Of a stretch of DNA of 11,248 bases, positions 1 to 5,971 are shown piece by piece (the first letter of the stretch is position 1; each line of letters opens with the position of its first letter). A program made the translations under genes and the position numbers. Under the pieces are notes generated by a model. It was not told the DNA's origin. It did no database searches and saw nothing but the letters and a program-made list of their open reading frames with translations. Origin of the DNA: Bacillota bacterium (lineage in GTDB: Bacteria > Bacillota > Clostridia > Oscillospirales > Ruminococcaceae); assembly GCA_029550985.1 (NCBI GenBank), contig JAKPGH010000079.1, positions 1 to 11,248 of the forward strand, written 5' to 3'.

Positions 1-825
1 GCCGGTGTTCATCAGCATAAAGCAGCCGGTTCCGTAGGTGGTCTTCACGCTGCCGGGAGTGTAGCAGGCCTGGCCAAAGAGAGCAGCCTGCTGGTCCACC
101 ACCGAGCCGGAAATGGGAATCTTTGCCCCGAAGAAGTCATCCGGGTCGGTGTAGCCGTATACTTGGGCGCTGTCGCAGATTTCGGGAAGGATTTGTTTGG
201 GAATGCCCAGAATTTCCAAGATTTCGTCGTCCCACTGGCCGGTGTGAATGTTGAGGAGCATGGTCCGGGAAGCGGTGGAATAGTCGGTGACGTGGGCTTT
301 TCCGCCGGTCAGCTTCCAAATCATCCAGGCGTCCAGGGTTCCCGCCAGGAGCTCTCCCGCCTTAGCTCGCTCCATGGCTCCTTCCACATGGTCCAAAATC
401 CACTTGAGCTTGGTGCCGCTGAAGTAGGAGTCGATGACCAGCCCCGTCTTTTCCCGAATCATGGGGCCGTACTTTTCCGCCAGTTGGTCGGCGCACCGCG
501 CCGTGCGGCGGTCCTGCCACACAATGGCGTTGTAGACGGGCTGCCCGGTGTTTTTATCCCAAATCATGCAGGTTTCGCCCTGATTGTCCAACCCGATGCA
601 GACAAGGTCCGACGCCTGGGCTCCCACTTCTTTGAGGGCCATATCGATGGATTCCAAAATCGAGTTCCAGATTTCGATGGGGTCGTGCTCCACCCAGTCG
701 GATTCGGGATAATATTGGGTGTGCTCTTTGTATCCCTTGGCCGCCATATTCCAGTTTTCATCCAACAGCAGGGCGGTGGTGCCGGTGGTTCCCTGATCCA
801 GTCCCAGATAATACCGTTTGGACAT
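1..825 (-). CDS. Glycerol-kinase-like FGGY carbohydrate kinase (partial, C-terminus outside window)
   Basis: The 275 visible residues are the N-terminal half of an FGGY-family kinase, which transfers phosphate from ATP to a hydroxyl of a small polyol or sugar in the cytoplasm. Visible motifs are the phosphate loop DQGTTGTT (10-17), WVEHDP (44-49), NAIVWQDRRT (99-108), YFSGTKLKWILDHVEG (134-149), SRTML (186-190), DQQAALFGQ (244-252) and YGTGCFMLMNTG (264-275), all very close to glycerol kinase GlpK. Two GlpK active-site arginines are replaced: GlpK TTSSR is TTGTT here (Thr17), and GlpK NQRET is NQGET (Gly83, where GlpK Arg83 contacts glycerol). Glu84, Tyr134, Asp244 and Gln245 of the substrate site are kept. 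The GGKGGTR loop that binds fructose 1,6-bisphosphate in E. coli GlpK is absent (DPDDFFGAK, 227-235). The ATG at 825 follows AAAGGAGG. The gene lies 35 bases downstream of the EutH-like gene, so the two are probably cotranscribed. The FGGY kinase call is firm; glycerol as substrate is uncertain. Confidence 0.9.
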   Translation of the reverse strand, partial: MSKRYYLGLDQGTTGTTALLLDENWNMAAKGYKEHTQYYPESDWVEHDPIEIWNSILESIDMALKEVGAQASDLVCIGLDNQGETCMIWDKNTGQPVYNAIVWQDRRTARCADQLAEKYGPMIREKTGLVIDSYFSGTKLKWILDHVEGAMERAKAGELLAGTLDAWMIWKLTGGKAHVTDYSTASRTMLLNIHTGQWDDEILEILGIPKQILPEICDSAQVYGYTDPDDFFGAKIPISGSVVDQQAALFGQACYTPGSVKTTYGTGCFMLMNTG

Positions 826-860
826 GCGCTTTCCTCCTTTCAACTTTTCTTCTATCTCTT

Positions 861-1994
861 TTACACAGCCGCTTCCGCTTTTTCCGCCTTGGCTCTCAGT
901 TCCTGGCTCTGCCGGTCCTCCGCTTCGGTGCTCTTGGTCATGACCATGGCCAGCGCAACCGCCAGAACACCTGCTACCAGCTTGGAAAGCACCACCGCGG
1001 TGATGGCTTCGGGATGTACACCAGCGGTAAAGCCCAGATGGTCGCCCAGAGCAGCCGTGGCGGGTACCAGCCACGCGGTGTTGATGATCTTGCCCCGAGA
1101 GTTCATATCCTTCATCATTTTATAAACGGGAATGGAGTTGGCCAGTGTAAACACAATACCGGCGGTAGAGGTGGCATCCATTCCCAAATGCTTGCCGACT
1201 GCGGAAAGAGGTTTTTCCAACACTTTGGTCAAAATGGAGAGCACGGGGAAGGTGCCCAGCAACACGACGCCGATGCTCCCGATGATGCCCAGCGCCTCGC
1301 TGATGGGGGCCATTCCGGGAATGAGCACCACACCGGTCATCATCTCAAAGGCGGCCGCCGCCAGTCCGATGGTAATGACCACAACGATGAATTTGCCAAA
1401 CACAATGCAGCCCTTAATCATGCCGTTGGGAATAAATTTCAGTCCCAGCGCCAACAGCACCGAAATGATAATCACCGGCACGCTGTTAATCAGCACCATG
1501 CCCATGTCATACCCGGCGATGGCGCCGCCGACGATGGAGCCTACCGGAACGGTAATCAGGCCAATCAGCAGGCCCTTGGCAAAATAAGGTTGGTCGTACT
1601 TTTCAATGAGGCCGAGCCCCACAGGGATGGAGAACACGATGGTGCACCCCAGCATGGAGGCCACGATCAGGCCGGAGAACAAGCCCGCCTGTTCGTTGAT
1701 GGCAAGGCTCATGGCCAGAGGGTATCCCCCGGTGTCATTGGGAAGGATAGCGCCGAAAATAGCCGGGTCCGCGCCGATGGCCGTCAACCCCGGAATAATC
1801 ACCGGCCCTAGATATTGGGAGATGACAGGAGCCAGACACACAATGCCCACCATTCCCAGGGCCAGCGGTCCCATGGAGTTAAAGCCCTCTTCAAACTTTT
1901 CGCCTAATCCCCACTTGTTGCCCAGGATGCGATCGATTCCGCCTATGATCGCACCGATTGCCATGATCCACATGATGACATCGCTAAACGACAT
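861..1994 (-). CDS. eutH: EutH-family membrane transporter (ethanolamine-permease-like)
   Basis: A 377-residue integral membrane protein with about ten hydrophobic segments. It matches ethanolamine utilization protein EutH along its length: DRIL (21-24), FEEGFNSMGPLALGMVGI (34-51), LAPV (54-57), LGPVIIPG (62-69), TIVFSIPVGLG (118-128), LALGLKFIP (181-189), KFIVVVITIGLAAA (201-214), EKPLSAVGK (260-268), NSRGKIIN (298-305) and ALGDHLGF (315-322). E. coli EutH is about 30 residues longer because of loops missing here. EutH is known to let ethanolamine cross the inner membrane. The C-terminus is a charged Glu/Lys/Ala tail (354-377). No eut enzyme, microcompartment or two-component genes are in view; the partner is a downstream FGGY kinase and the upstream gene is a DeoR repressor. 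The substrate may therefore not be ethanolamine. A TTG six bases upstream is in frame, but the ribosome binding site AAGGAGGG (2001-2008) sits 7 bases from the ATG at 1994 and only 1 base from the TTG, so the ATG is chosen. Confidence 0.88.
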   Translation of the reverse strand: MSFSDVIMWIMAIGAIIGGIDRILGNKWGLGEKFEEGFNSMGPLALGMVGIVCLAPVISQYLGPVIIPGLTAIGADPAIFGAILPNDTGGYPLAMSLAINEQAGLFSGLIVASMLGCTIVFSIPVGLGLIEKYDQPYFAKGLLIGLITVPVGSIVGGAIAGYDMGMVLINSVPVIIISVLLALGLKFIPNGMIKGCIVFGKFIVVVITIGLAAAAFEMMTGVVLIPGMAPISEALGIIGSIGVVLLGTFPVLSILTKVLEKPLSAVGKHLGMDATSTAGIVFTLANSIPVYKMMKDMNSRGKIINTAWLVPATAALGDHLGFTAGVHPEAITAVVLSKLVAGVLAVALAMVMTKSTEAEDRQSQELRAKAEKAEAAV

Positions 1995-2000
1995 TCCCAA

Positions 2001-2008
2001 CCCTCCTT
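2001..2008 (-). promoter_or_regulatory. Ribosome binding site of the eutH-like gene
   Basis: Reads AAGGAGGG on the minus strand. Its spacing fixes the start at the ATG ending at 1994 and excludes the in-frame TTG at 2000. Confidence 0.85.
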
Positions 2009-2050
2009 GTTGTTTTGACCGTTTTCCTTTGCCGACTTTTTGCTAACATT

Positions 2051-2075
2051 CCAATATTTTTAGTTGTAATATTGG
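2051..2075 (-). promoter_or_regulatory. Candidate operator: inverted repeat at the transporter-kinase transcription start
   Basis: A perfect inverted repeat CCAATATT - 9 bases - AATATTGG. It starts about 8 bases downstream of the predicted -10 element (2083-2088) and so covers roughly +1 to +25 of the transcript. A bound repressor here would block initiation. The DeoR-family protein encoded just upstream is the natural candidate; this link is inferred from position only. Confidence 0.5.
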
Positions 2076-2082
2076 TAAATTT

Positions 2083-2111
2083 AGGATAACATCAATTTAA
2101 TATTAAGTCAA
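2083..2111 (-). promoter_or_regulatory. Predicted sigma-A promoter for the transporter-kinase operon
   Basis: On the minus strand the -35 is TTGACT (2106-2111), the spacer is 17 bases and the -10 is TATCCT (2083-2088). It lies in the AT-rich gap between the deoR terminator and the eutH-like gene. Transcription would begin near 2076, leaving a leader of about 80 bases. Confidence 0.6.
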
Positions 2112-2191
2112 TATCATTTATAATATAAATTAAATAGTTTTATGAAATATTCTATCTTCATGTTGGAATTCCTCATTCTTTGTCACAATAA

Positions 2192-2229
2192 AAAACCTCC
2201 CGACGCGGCAATCCGCATCGGGAGGTTTT
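2192..2229 (-). terminator. Rho-independent terminator of the DeoR-family gene
   Basis: Two 17-base arms (2192-2208 and 2213-2229) enclose a four-base loop, and on the minus strand the hairpin ends in a run of T (TTTTTTATT). The only imperfect pair (2204 with 2217) is a G-U wobble in minus-strand RNA but a C-A mismatch in plus-strand RNA, which supports the minus orientation. It starts 13 bases after the deoR stop codon and separates the repressor transcript from the transporter-kinase operon. Confidence 0.88.
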
Positions 2230-2242
2230 ATAGCGCAAGTGA

Positions 2243-3025
2243 TTAAAGATTCTGTGCTTCGGACTCTTGGGCCACAATGACTTCGACGCCTTTTTCCCGA
2301 AAGGCCCGAAGGGCCGGTTCGGGCGTGCTCCAGTCGGTCACCAGCTTTTCCACCCGGGAGATATCGCAGACAAAGTTCATGGCGGTGACTCCAATTTTGC
2401 TGTAATCCGCCACCGCTATCACCAAATCGGATTGTTCTATCATGCACCGCCTGGTGTTGGCTTCCTGCATGTGGTAGTCGGTGTATCCCCGTTCCACCGT
2501 GACACCCCCCACCCCCATGATCATCTTGTTGGCATAAAAATCTTTGAGATTTCGGTCGGCGATATATCCGGACACGGAAAGCTCGCCGGCTCGCATCTCG
2601 CCGCCCAGCAAAATCACCCGGCAGTTGTTCTGCCGCAACATCTCGTGGGCAATCAAGGTGGCGTTGGTGATGATGGTCAGGTCCTTTTTGTTCTTGAGGT
2701 TGCGGGCCACCTCCAGGCAGGTGGTGCCCACGTCAAAGATGACGGTGTCCCCGTCCTCGATGAGCTGGGCAGCCTTGATGCCGATGGCCGCCTTCTCCCG
2801 ATAGTTCACCATTTCGCGGTAAGAATAGGTGGGCTCCTGCCCATAGAGGCCGTGAGCAACCGCGCCTCCATACACTCTTCGAAGCAGGCCGGCACTTTCC
2901 AGATATTCCAAATCCCTGCGGATGGTTTCCACCGAAACCCCGTATTCCTTCACCAGGTCCAGTACCTTTACCATGCGCTGGGTTCTTACTTTTTCCAGAA
3001 TTTCCTGTCTCCGTTGCTTCAGCAT
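2243..3025 (-). CDS. DeoR-family transcriptional repressor
   Basis: A 260-residue cytoplasmic DNA-binding protein, the usual length for the family. The N-terminal winged helix-turn-helix spans about 17-54 and contains VSVETIRRDLEYLE (30-43) and the GLLRRVYGGA wing (46-55). The C-terminal sensor domain, which in this family binds phosphorylated sugars or polyols, shows DVGTT (98-102), TNA (120-122), LLGGEMR (139-145), SVSG (150-153) and DYSKIG (207-212). It lies directly upstream of the transporter and kinase genes in the same orientation but has its own terminator. A role as local repressor, induced by the kinase product, is inferred from this arrangement. The frame is open to a GTG at 3043, but no ribosome binding site precedes that codon. 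The ATG at 3025 has AAGGTG five bases upstream and gives the typical family start (MLKQRRQEIL). Confidence 0.9.
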   Translation of the reverse strand: MLKQRRQEILEKVRTQRMVKVLDLVKEYGVSVETIRRDLEYLESAGLLRRVYGGAVAHGLYGQEPTYSYREMVNYREKAAIGIKAAQLIEDGDTVIFDVGTTCLEVARNLKNKKDLTIITNATLIAHEMLRQNNCRVILLGGEMRAGELSVSGYIADRNLKDFYANKMIMGVGGVTVERGYTDYHMQEANTRRCMIEQSDLVIAVADYSKIGVTAMNFVCDISRVEKLVTDWSTPEPALRAFREKGVEVIVAQESEAQNL

Positions 3026-3054
3026 TGCTTTCACCTTTTCCACCTTTTAAAGCT

Positions 3055-3063
3055 ATAGTATCA
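3055..3063 (-). promoter_or_regulatory. Possible extended -10 promoter of the DeoR-family gene
   Basis: The minus strand reads TGATACTAT, an extended -10 (TGn plus TACTAT), about 30 bases upstream of the repressor start. There is no convincing -35 (TGGTAA at 3078-3083). Weak call based on position and AT-rich context. Confidence 0.3.
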
Positions 3064-3131
3064 TAAACTTTTCAAAATTACCAGAATTCGTAAAATCAAT
3101 CTTTTTTCATATTTTTCCTTTTAAGCCAACA

Positions 3132-3160
3132 TTGACAAGGACCGGGCGAACCGGTAAACT
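3132..3160 (+). promoter_or_regulatory. Predicted sigma-A promoter of the HD-GYP-type gene
   Basis: A consensus -35 TTGACA (3132-3137), a 17-base spacer and a -10 TAAACT (3155-3160). Transcription would begin near 3167, only about 6 bases before the upstream ATG at 3173. This favours translation from the ATG at 3206. The spacer and -10 edge hold the inverted repeat ACCGG-gcgaa-CCGGT (3141-3155). Confidence 0.6.
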
Positions 3161-3205
3161 GGTAAGTACTGGATGAATACAAACTCCTTGAAAGGGAAGC
3201 AAACT

Positions 3206-4282
3206 ATGCGATATATATCTCTCGCACGCCTCCGGGAAGGCATGGTGCTGGGCAGCAACATTTACGGCGAGAATTTTGAAATCATTATGGGCGAGGGGTT
3301 GGTTCTGCAAAGCACTCAGATTCAGCGCCTCAACGATTTGGGGTACCCCGGCGTCTATATCCTCGACCCATCCACGGATGACGTGGTGGTGCAGGATATC
3401 ATCCCTCCGGACCTGCGCCTTGCCACCATCAAGGCGGCCAAGGATTTAAGAATCCTGGCCGAGCGCATGGACCCCAAAAATCCCCGCAGAACCAATGTGC
3501 TCCCGCAGCAGAAGGTCATTCTTTCCATCATCGAAGCCCTCATCGAAAACAAGCGGCGTCTGGTGGACCTCATTGACCTCAAGCCCTTTGAGAACTACGA
3601 TTTTTACCACGCGGCCAATGTGGTTGTGTTGTCCCTGCTGATGGGGGTGGAAATGGGGCTTTCCGGCAATCAGTTGCAGGACTTGGGAATGGCCGCCCTG
3701 CTTTACGATTTGGGCAACATCTTCCTTCCTCGAGAAATTCTCTACCACCCCGGCGAACTTTCCCCCCAACAGTTTGAAATGGTGAAAAAACACACCGAAA
3801 TGGGATTTGAGTTTTTGAAGGAAAACTTCGCCATTTCCATCGACGCCTGTGTCGGTGCTCTGCATCACCACGAGCACTACGACGGCACCGGCTATCCCTA
3901 CGGGTTGAAGAAGAAAAAAATCTCCATTTACGGCAAAATCATCGCCATCGCCGACGTTTACGATGCTCTCGTCTCCCGCAGGCCATTCCGGGCCCCCCTC
4001 TATCCTCCCGAAGCGATGAAGTACATTCAATCCCAATCCGGCACCAAGTTCGACCCCGAAATTGTGGAGGTGCTGCGCCGGCTGATTTCCCTTTACCCCG
4101 CCGGCACCTGCGTAAAGCTCAGTTCGGGGGTTCAGTGCATGGTGGTGCAGAACTATGTGGGCGCGCCGGAACGGCCCCGCCTGCGCTTGCTGGGCAGCCG
4201 CAGCAGTACCCCCCTGTACATCGATTTGCAAAACGACCCCGCTTTTGCCCACCTGAACGTAACTCAAATACTAGATGTATAA
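3206..4282 (+). CDS. HD-GYP-type domain protein with altered HD pair (YD)
   Basis: A 358-residue soluble protein. Residues 1-60 resemble the short N-terminal domain found in front of many HD-GYP domains (LREGMVLGSNIYGENF). The HD-GYP-like core spans about 130-292: His135, LLYDLGN (165-171), His196, HHHEHYDGTGYP (220-231), IADVYDAL (248-255), GTKFDPEIV (279-287). HD-GYP proteins normally hydrolyse cyclic di-GMP using metals held by these residues. Here the signature HD is Tyr167-Asp168 and the following GK is Gly-Asn171; the other histidines and the GYP triad remain. It may bind rather than cleave a nucleotide, or use fewer metals; this is inference. A further 65 residues follow the core. There is no membrane segment or receiver domain. 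The ATG at 3206 is chosen because AAAGGG precedes it and the promoter places transcription start near 3167; the ATG at 3173 would add 11 residues with almost no leader. Confidence 0.85.
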   Translation: MRYISLARLREGMVLGSNIYGENFEIIMGEGLVLQSTQIQRLNDLGYPGVYILDPSTDDVVVQDIIPPDLRLATIKAAKDLRILAERMDPKNPRRTNVLPQQKVILSIIEALIENKRRLVDLIDLKPFENYDFYHAANVVVLSLLMGVEMGLSGNQLQDLGMAALLYDLGNIFLPREILYHPGELSPQQFEMVKKHTEMGFEFLKENFAISIDACVGALHHHEHYDGTGYPYGLKKKKISIYGKIIAIADVYDALVSRRPFRAPLYPPEAMKYIQSQSGTKFDPEIVEVLRRLISLYPAGTCVKLSSGVQCMVVQNYVGAPERPRLRLLGSRSSTPLYIDLQNDPAFAHLNVTQILDV

Positions 4283-4305
4283 ATCGAAGCCTTTATAGCA
4301 AAACG

Positions 4306-4341
4306 GCCCTTTGGATTCCAAGTAAGCGGAATCCAAAGGGC
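4306..4341 (+). terminator. Rho-independent terminator between convergent genes
   Basis: A perfect 14-base stem (4306-4319 with 4328-4341) with an eight-base loop, followed on the plus strand by TTATATTTTTT. It lies 23 bases after the HD-GYP-type stop codon. On the minus strand it is followed by only CGTTTT, so it may also end the convergent gene at 4365, but less efficiently. Confidence 0.88.
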
Positions 4342-4364
4342 TTATATTTTTTAGTATTTACTAT

Positions 4365-5720
4365 TTAGATAATATGGAGTTGACGAACCGCGTCCATCAG
4401 CTCTTCGTTGCTGAGCACCGTCACGCGGCCGTTGGCGTACTGTTCGTCCACCCACTCCTTCAGCTTGAGGACCCGGGGGTCGTCCTTTTCCAACTTTTCG
4501 CCATCAAAGACTTTGGTGGAAAGCCACATGGCTACCCCCGCCGCTCCCGAAGTGGCGGAAATGGATACGCTGGGAGGGGATTTGAGCAAAGTGCGGGTGT
4601 CGAAGATGTTGTAAATCTCCTCGTCTTTGAGGATGCCGTCGGCATGGATGCCCGCCTGTGTGGTGTTGAATTCGCTGCCCACAAAGGGGGTCTTGGGAGG
4701 AATGTGGTATCCCAGTTCATGCTCGTAGTAGTCGGCGATATCCCGGATAACGGTGGTGTCCATGCCGTCCAGGGTACCCCGCAGCTGAGCATACTCGATG
4801 ACCATGGCCTCCAGGGGAGTGTTGCCGGTGCGCTCTCCAATGCCCAGCAGCGAGCAGTTGACGCTGGCCGCTCCGTACAGCCAGGCGGTGGCGGCGTTGA
4901 CGACGCTCTTGTAAAAATCATTGTGGCCGTGCCATTCCAGCTGCTCCGGCTCGTATCCCGCATAGTTGCGCAAACCGTAAATGATGCCGGGCACCGACCG
5001 GGGCATGGAGGCACCGGGATAAGGCACGCCGTATCCCAGGGTGTCGCAGGCCCGGATTTTGATTTTTATGCCGCTATCCTTGGAAAGCTCGTTGAGAGCA
5101 TGGGCAAAGGGAACCACAAAGCCGTAGAAGCTGGCCCGGGTAATGTCCTCGAAATGGCAGCGGGGACGAATCCCCACGTCCAGGGCTTCCTTCACAATGG
5201 CCAGATAGTCTTCCATAGCCTGGCGGCGGGTTTTCTTCAACTTGTGATAGATGTGGTAATCGGAGCAGCTGACCAGGATTCCAACCTCTTTCAGGCCCAT
5301 CTCCTTCGCCATCTGGAAATCCTTTTTCGTGGCGCGAATCCAGCCGGTAATTTCGGGGTATTGAAGCCCCAGTTCCTGACAGCGGCGCACCGCTTCCTTA
5401 TCCCGGTCGCTGTAGAGGAAGAATTCGCTTTGGCGGATTTTTCCCTTAGGGCCTCCCAGCTTGTTGAGCAGCTTAAAGAGGTGCACTATCTGGTCGGGAG
5501 TGTAGGGCGCGCGGCTCTGTTGCCCGTCGCGGAAGGTGGTGTCGGTAATCCAAATTTCTTCCGGTGGATCCAGAGGACTAGTACGATGGTTAAAGGTGCA
5601 TTTGGGAATTTCAGTGTAAGGGAACATCTCGCGGTACAGGTTGGGGGTATCCCTATCCTGCAGCTGATAGCGGTATTCCGATTCCATCAAAACTTTGCGA
5701 TGCTTATCATAATATATCAT
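4365..5720 (-). CDS. Isopropylmalate/homocitrate synthase-family enzyme, probable Re-citrate synthase
   Basis: A 451-residue member of the DRE-TIM metallolyase family, which condenses acetyl-CoA with a 2-oxo acid. Signatures are DTTFRDGQQ (60-68), RCHFEDITRA (187-196), CDTLGYG (225-231), the metal-binding HGHND (264-268), GIGERTGNTPLE (293-304) and GIHADG (357-362). About 50 residues precede the barrel. The protein ends without the LeuA regulatory domain, so leucine feedback through that domain is not expected. The sequence around FFLYSD (100-105) and EITGWIRATKKDF (123-135) looks like the clostridial group that includes Re-citrate synthase (oxaloacetate plus acetyl-CoA to citrate); this is from memory of the group, and homocitrate or isopropylmalate synthase activity remains possible. 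It is a single-gene unit. The ATG at 5720 is preceded by GGGGAGGG with 6 bases spacing. The frame is open to 5816, but the extra part overlaps the predicted promoter, so it is not counted. Confidence 0.85.
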   Translation of the reverse strand: MIYYDKHRKVLMESEYRYQLQDRDTPNLYREMFPYTEIPKCTFNHRTSPLDPPEEIWITDTTFRDGQQSRAPYTPDQIVHLFKLLNKLGGPKGKIRQSEFFLYSDRDKEAVRRCQELGLQYPEITGWIRATKKDFQMAKEMGLKEVGILVSCSDYHIYHKLKKTRRQAMEDYLAIVKEALDVGIRPRCHFEDITRASFYGFVVPFAHALNELSKDSGIKIKIRACDTLGYGVPYPGASMPRSVPGIIYGLRNYAGYEPEQLEWHGHNDFYKSVVNAATAWLYGAASVNCSLLGIGERTGNTPLEAMVIEYAQLRGTLDGMDTTVIRDIADYYEHELGYHIPPKTPFVGSEFNTTQAGIHADGILKDEEIYNIFDTRTLLKSPPSVSISATSGAAGVAMWLSTKVFDGEKLEKDDPRVLKLKEWVDEQYANGRVTVLSNEELMDAVRQLHII

Positions 5721-5726
5721 CTGTAG

Positions 5727-5734
5727 CCCTCCCC
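5727..5734 (-). promoter_or_regulatory. Ribosome binding site of the citrate/isopropylmalate synthase-like gene
   Basis: Reads GGGGAGGG on the minus strand, 6 bases before the ATG at 5720. It decides this start over the longer open frame reaching 5816. Confidence 0.8.
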
Positions 5735-5757
5735 ACGAAATTTTGCAGCTACACAAA

Positions 5758-5771
5758 TGTGAAGTTTCACA
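5758..5771 (-). promoter_or_regulatory. Candidate operator: 14-base palindrome at the start of transcription
   Basis: TGTGAA-GT-TTCACA, a perfect inverted repeat with 6-base arms. It begins about 5 bases after the -10 element (5776-5781) and overlaps the predicted transcription start near 5769. A repressor site is likely by position; the regulator is unknown. It resembles half-sites of CRP or Rex proteins, but the spacing between arms is shorter than in either. Confidence 0.45.
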
Positions 5772-5775
5772 CATC

Positions 5776-5804
5776 ACTATACCGTACTCATGCCGATTAA
5801 TCAA
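5776..5804 (-). promoter_or_regulatory. Predicted sigma-A promoter of the citrate/isopropylmalate synthase-like gene
   Basis: On the minus strand the -35 is TTGATT (5799-5804), the spacer is 17 bases and the -10 is TATAGT (5776-5781). The leader would be about 50 bases, too short for a T-box or a large riboswitch. Confidence 0.7.
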
Positions 5805-5880
5805 GTACGTTCCCAAAATCCCCCATATTTAACAAATTTCCTGGAATATTTTCCAAAAAAGCTTATTCAAAACATACATT

Positions 5881-5893
5881 TGCAAACTTTGCA
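5881..5893. promoter_or_regulatory. Palindrome upstream of the promoter
   Basis: TGCAAA-C-TTTGCA, a perfect 13-base palindrome about 77 bases upstream of the -35 element, in AT-rich DNA. It could be an upstream regulator site. The evidence is symmetry and position only. Confidence 0.25.
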
Positions 5894-5936
5894 TTTTGAA
5901 TTACAAAAATTACCTTACGTCATTTTAAGAAAAGAA

Positions 5937-5959
5937 AACGCCCCCGTCAAGGGGGCGTT
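5937..5959 (-). terminator. Rho-independent terminator of the rlmN-to-PH-domain operon
   Basis: AACGCCCCC (5937-5945) pairs with GGGGGCGTT (5951-5959) around a five-base loop. On the minus strand the stem continues into GTTTTCTTTTCTT. It starts 12 bases after the stop codon of the last operon gene. Confidence 0.85.
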
Positions 5960-5971
5960 CGTTATATGGAT

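Noticed and set aside
163..1125. 320-codon plus-strand open frame opposite the kinase and transporter genes
   Set aside because: It runs across two convincing minus-strand genes and their ribosome binding site, with no protein family features.
2009..2190. Riboswitch or catabolite (cre) site upstream of the transporter-kinase operon
   Set aside because: The leader of about 80 bases is AT-rich with no structured conserved core, and no sequence close to a cre palindrome was seen.
3173..3205. Upstream ATG for the HD-GYP-type gene
   Set aside because: It lies about 6 bases from the predicted transcription start and has no ribosome binding site; the ATG at 3206 has one.
4342..4364. Separate minus-strand terminator for the synthase-like gene
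   Set aside because: Only the shared 4306-4341 hairpin is present; on the minus strand it is followed by just four T, so no independent terminator is claimed.
4374..5726. 450-codon plus-strand open frame opposite the synthase-like gene
   Set aside because: Antisense shadow of a gene with clear family motifs; no recognisable domain of its own.
5758..5771. Rex or CRP binding site
   Set aside because: Half-sites are similar, but the arms are two bases too close for the Rex pattern (four bases between TTGTGAA-type arms) and for the CRP pattern (TGTGA-6-TCACA).
5721..5816. N-terminal extension of the synthase-like protein by 32 residues
   Set aside because: The region contains the promoter, the palindrome and the ribosome binding site of the ATG at 5720.
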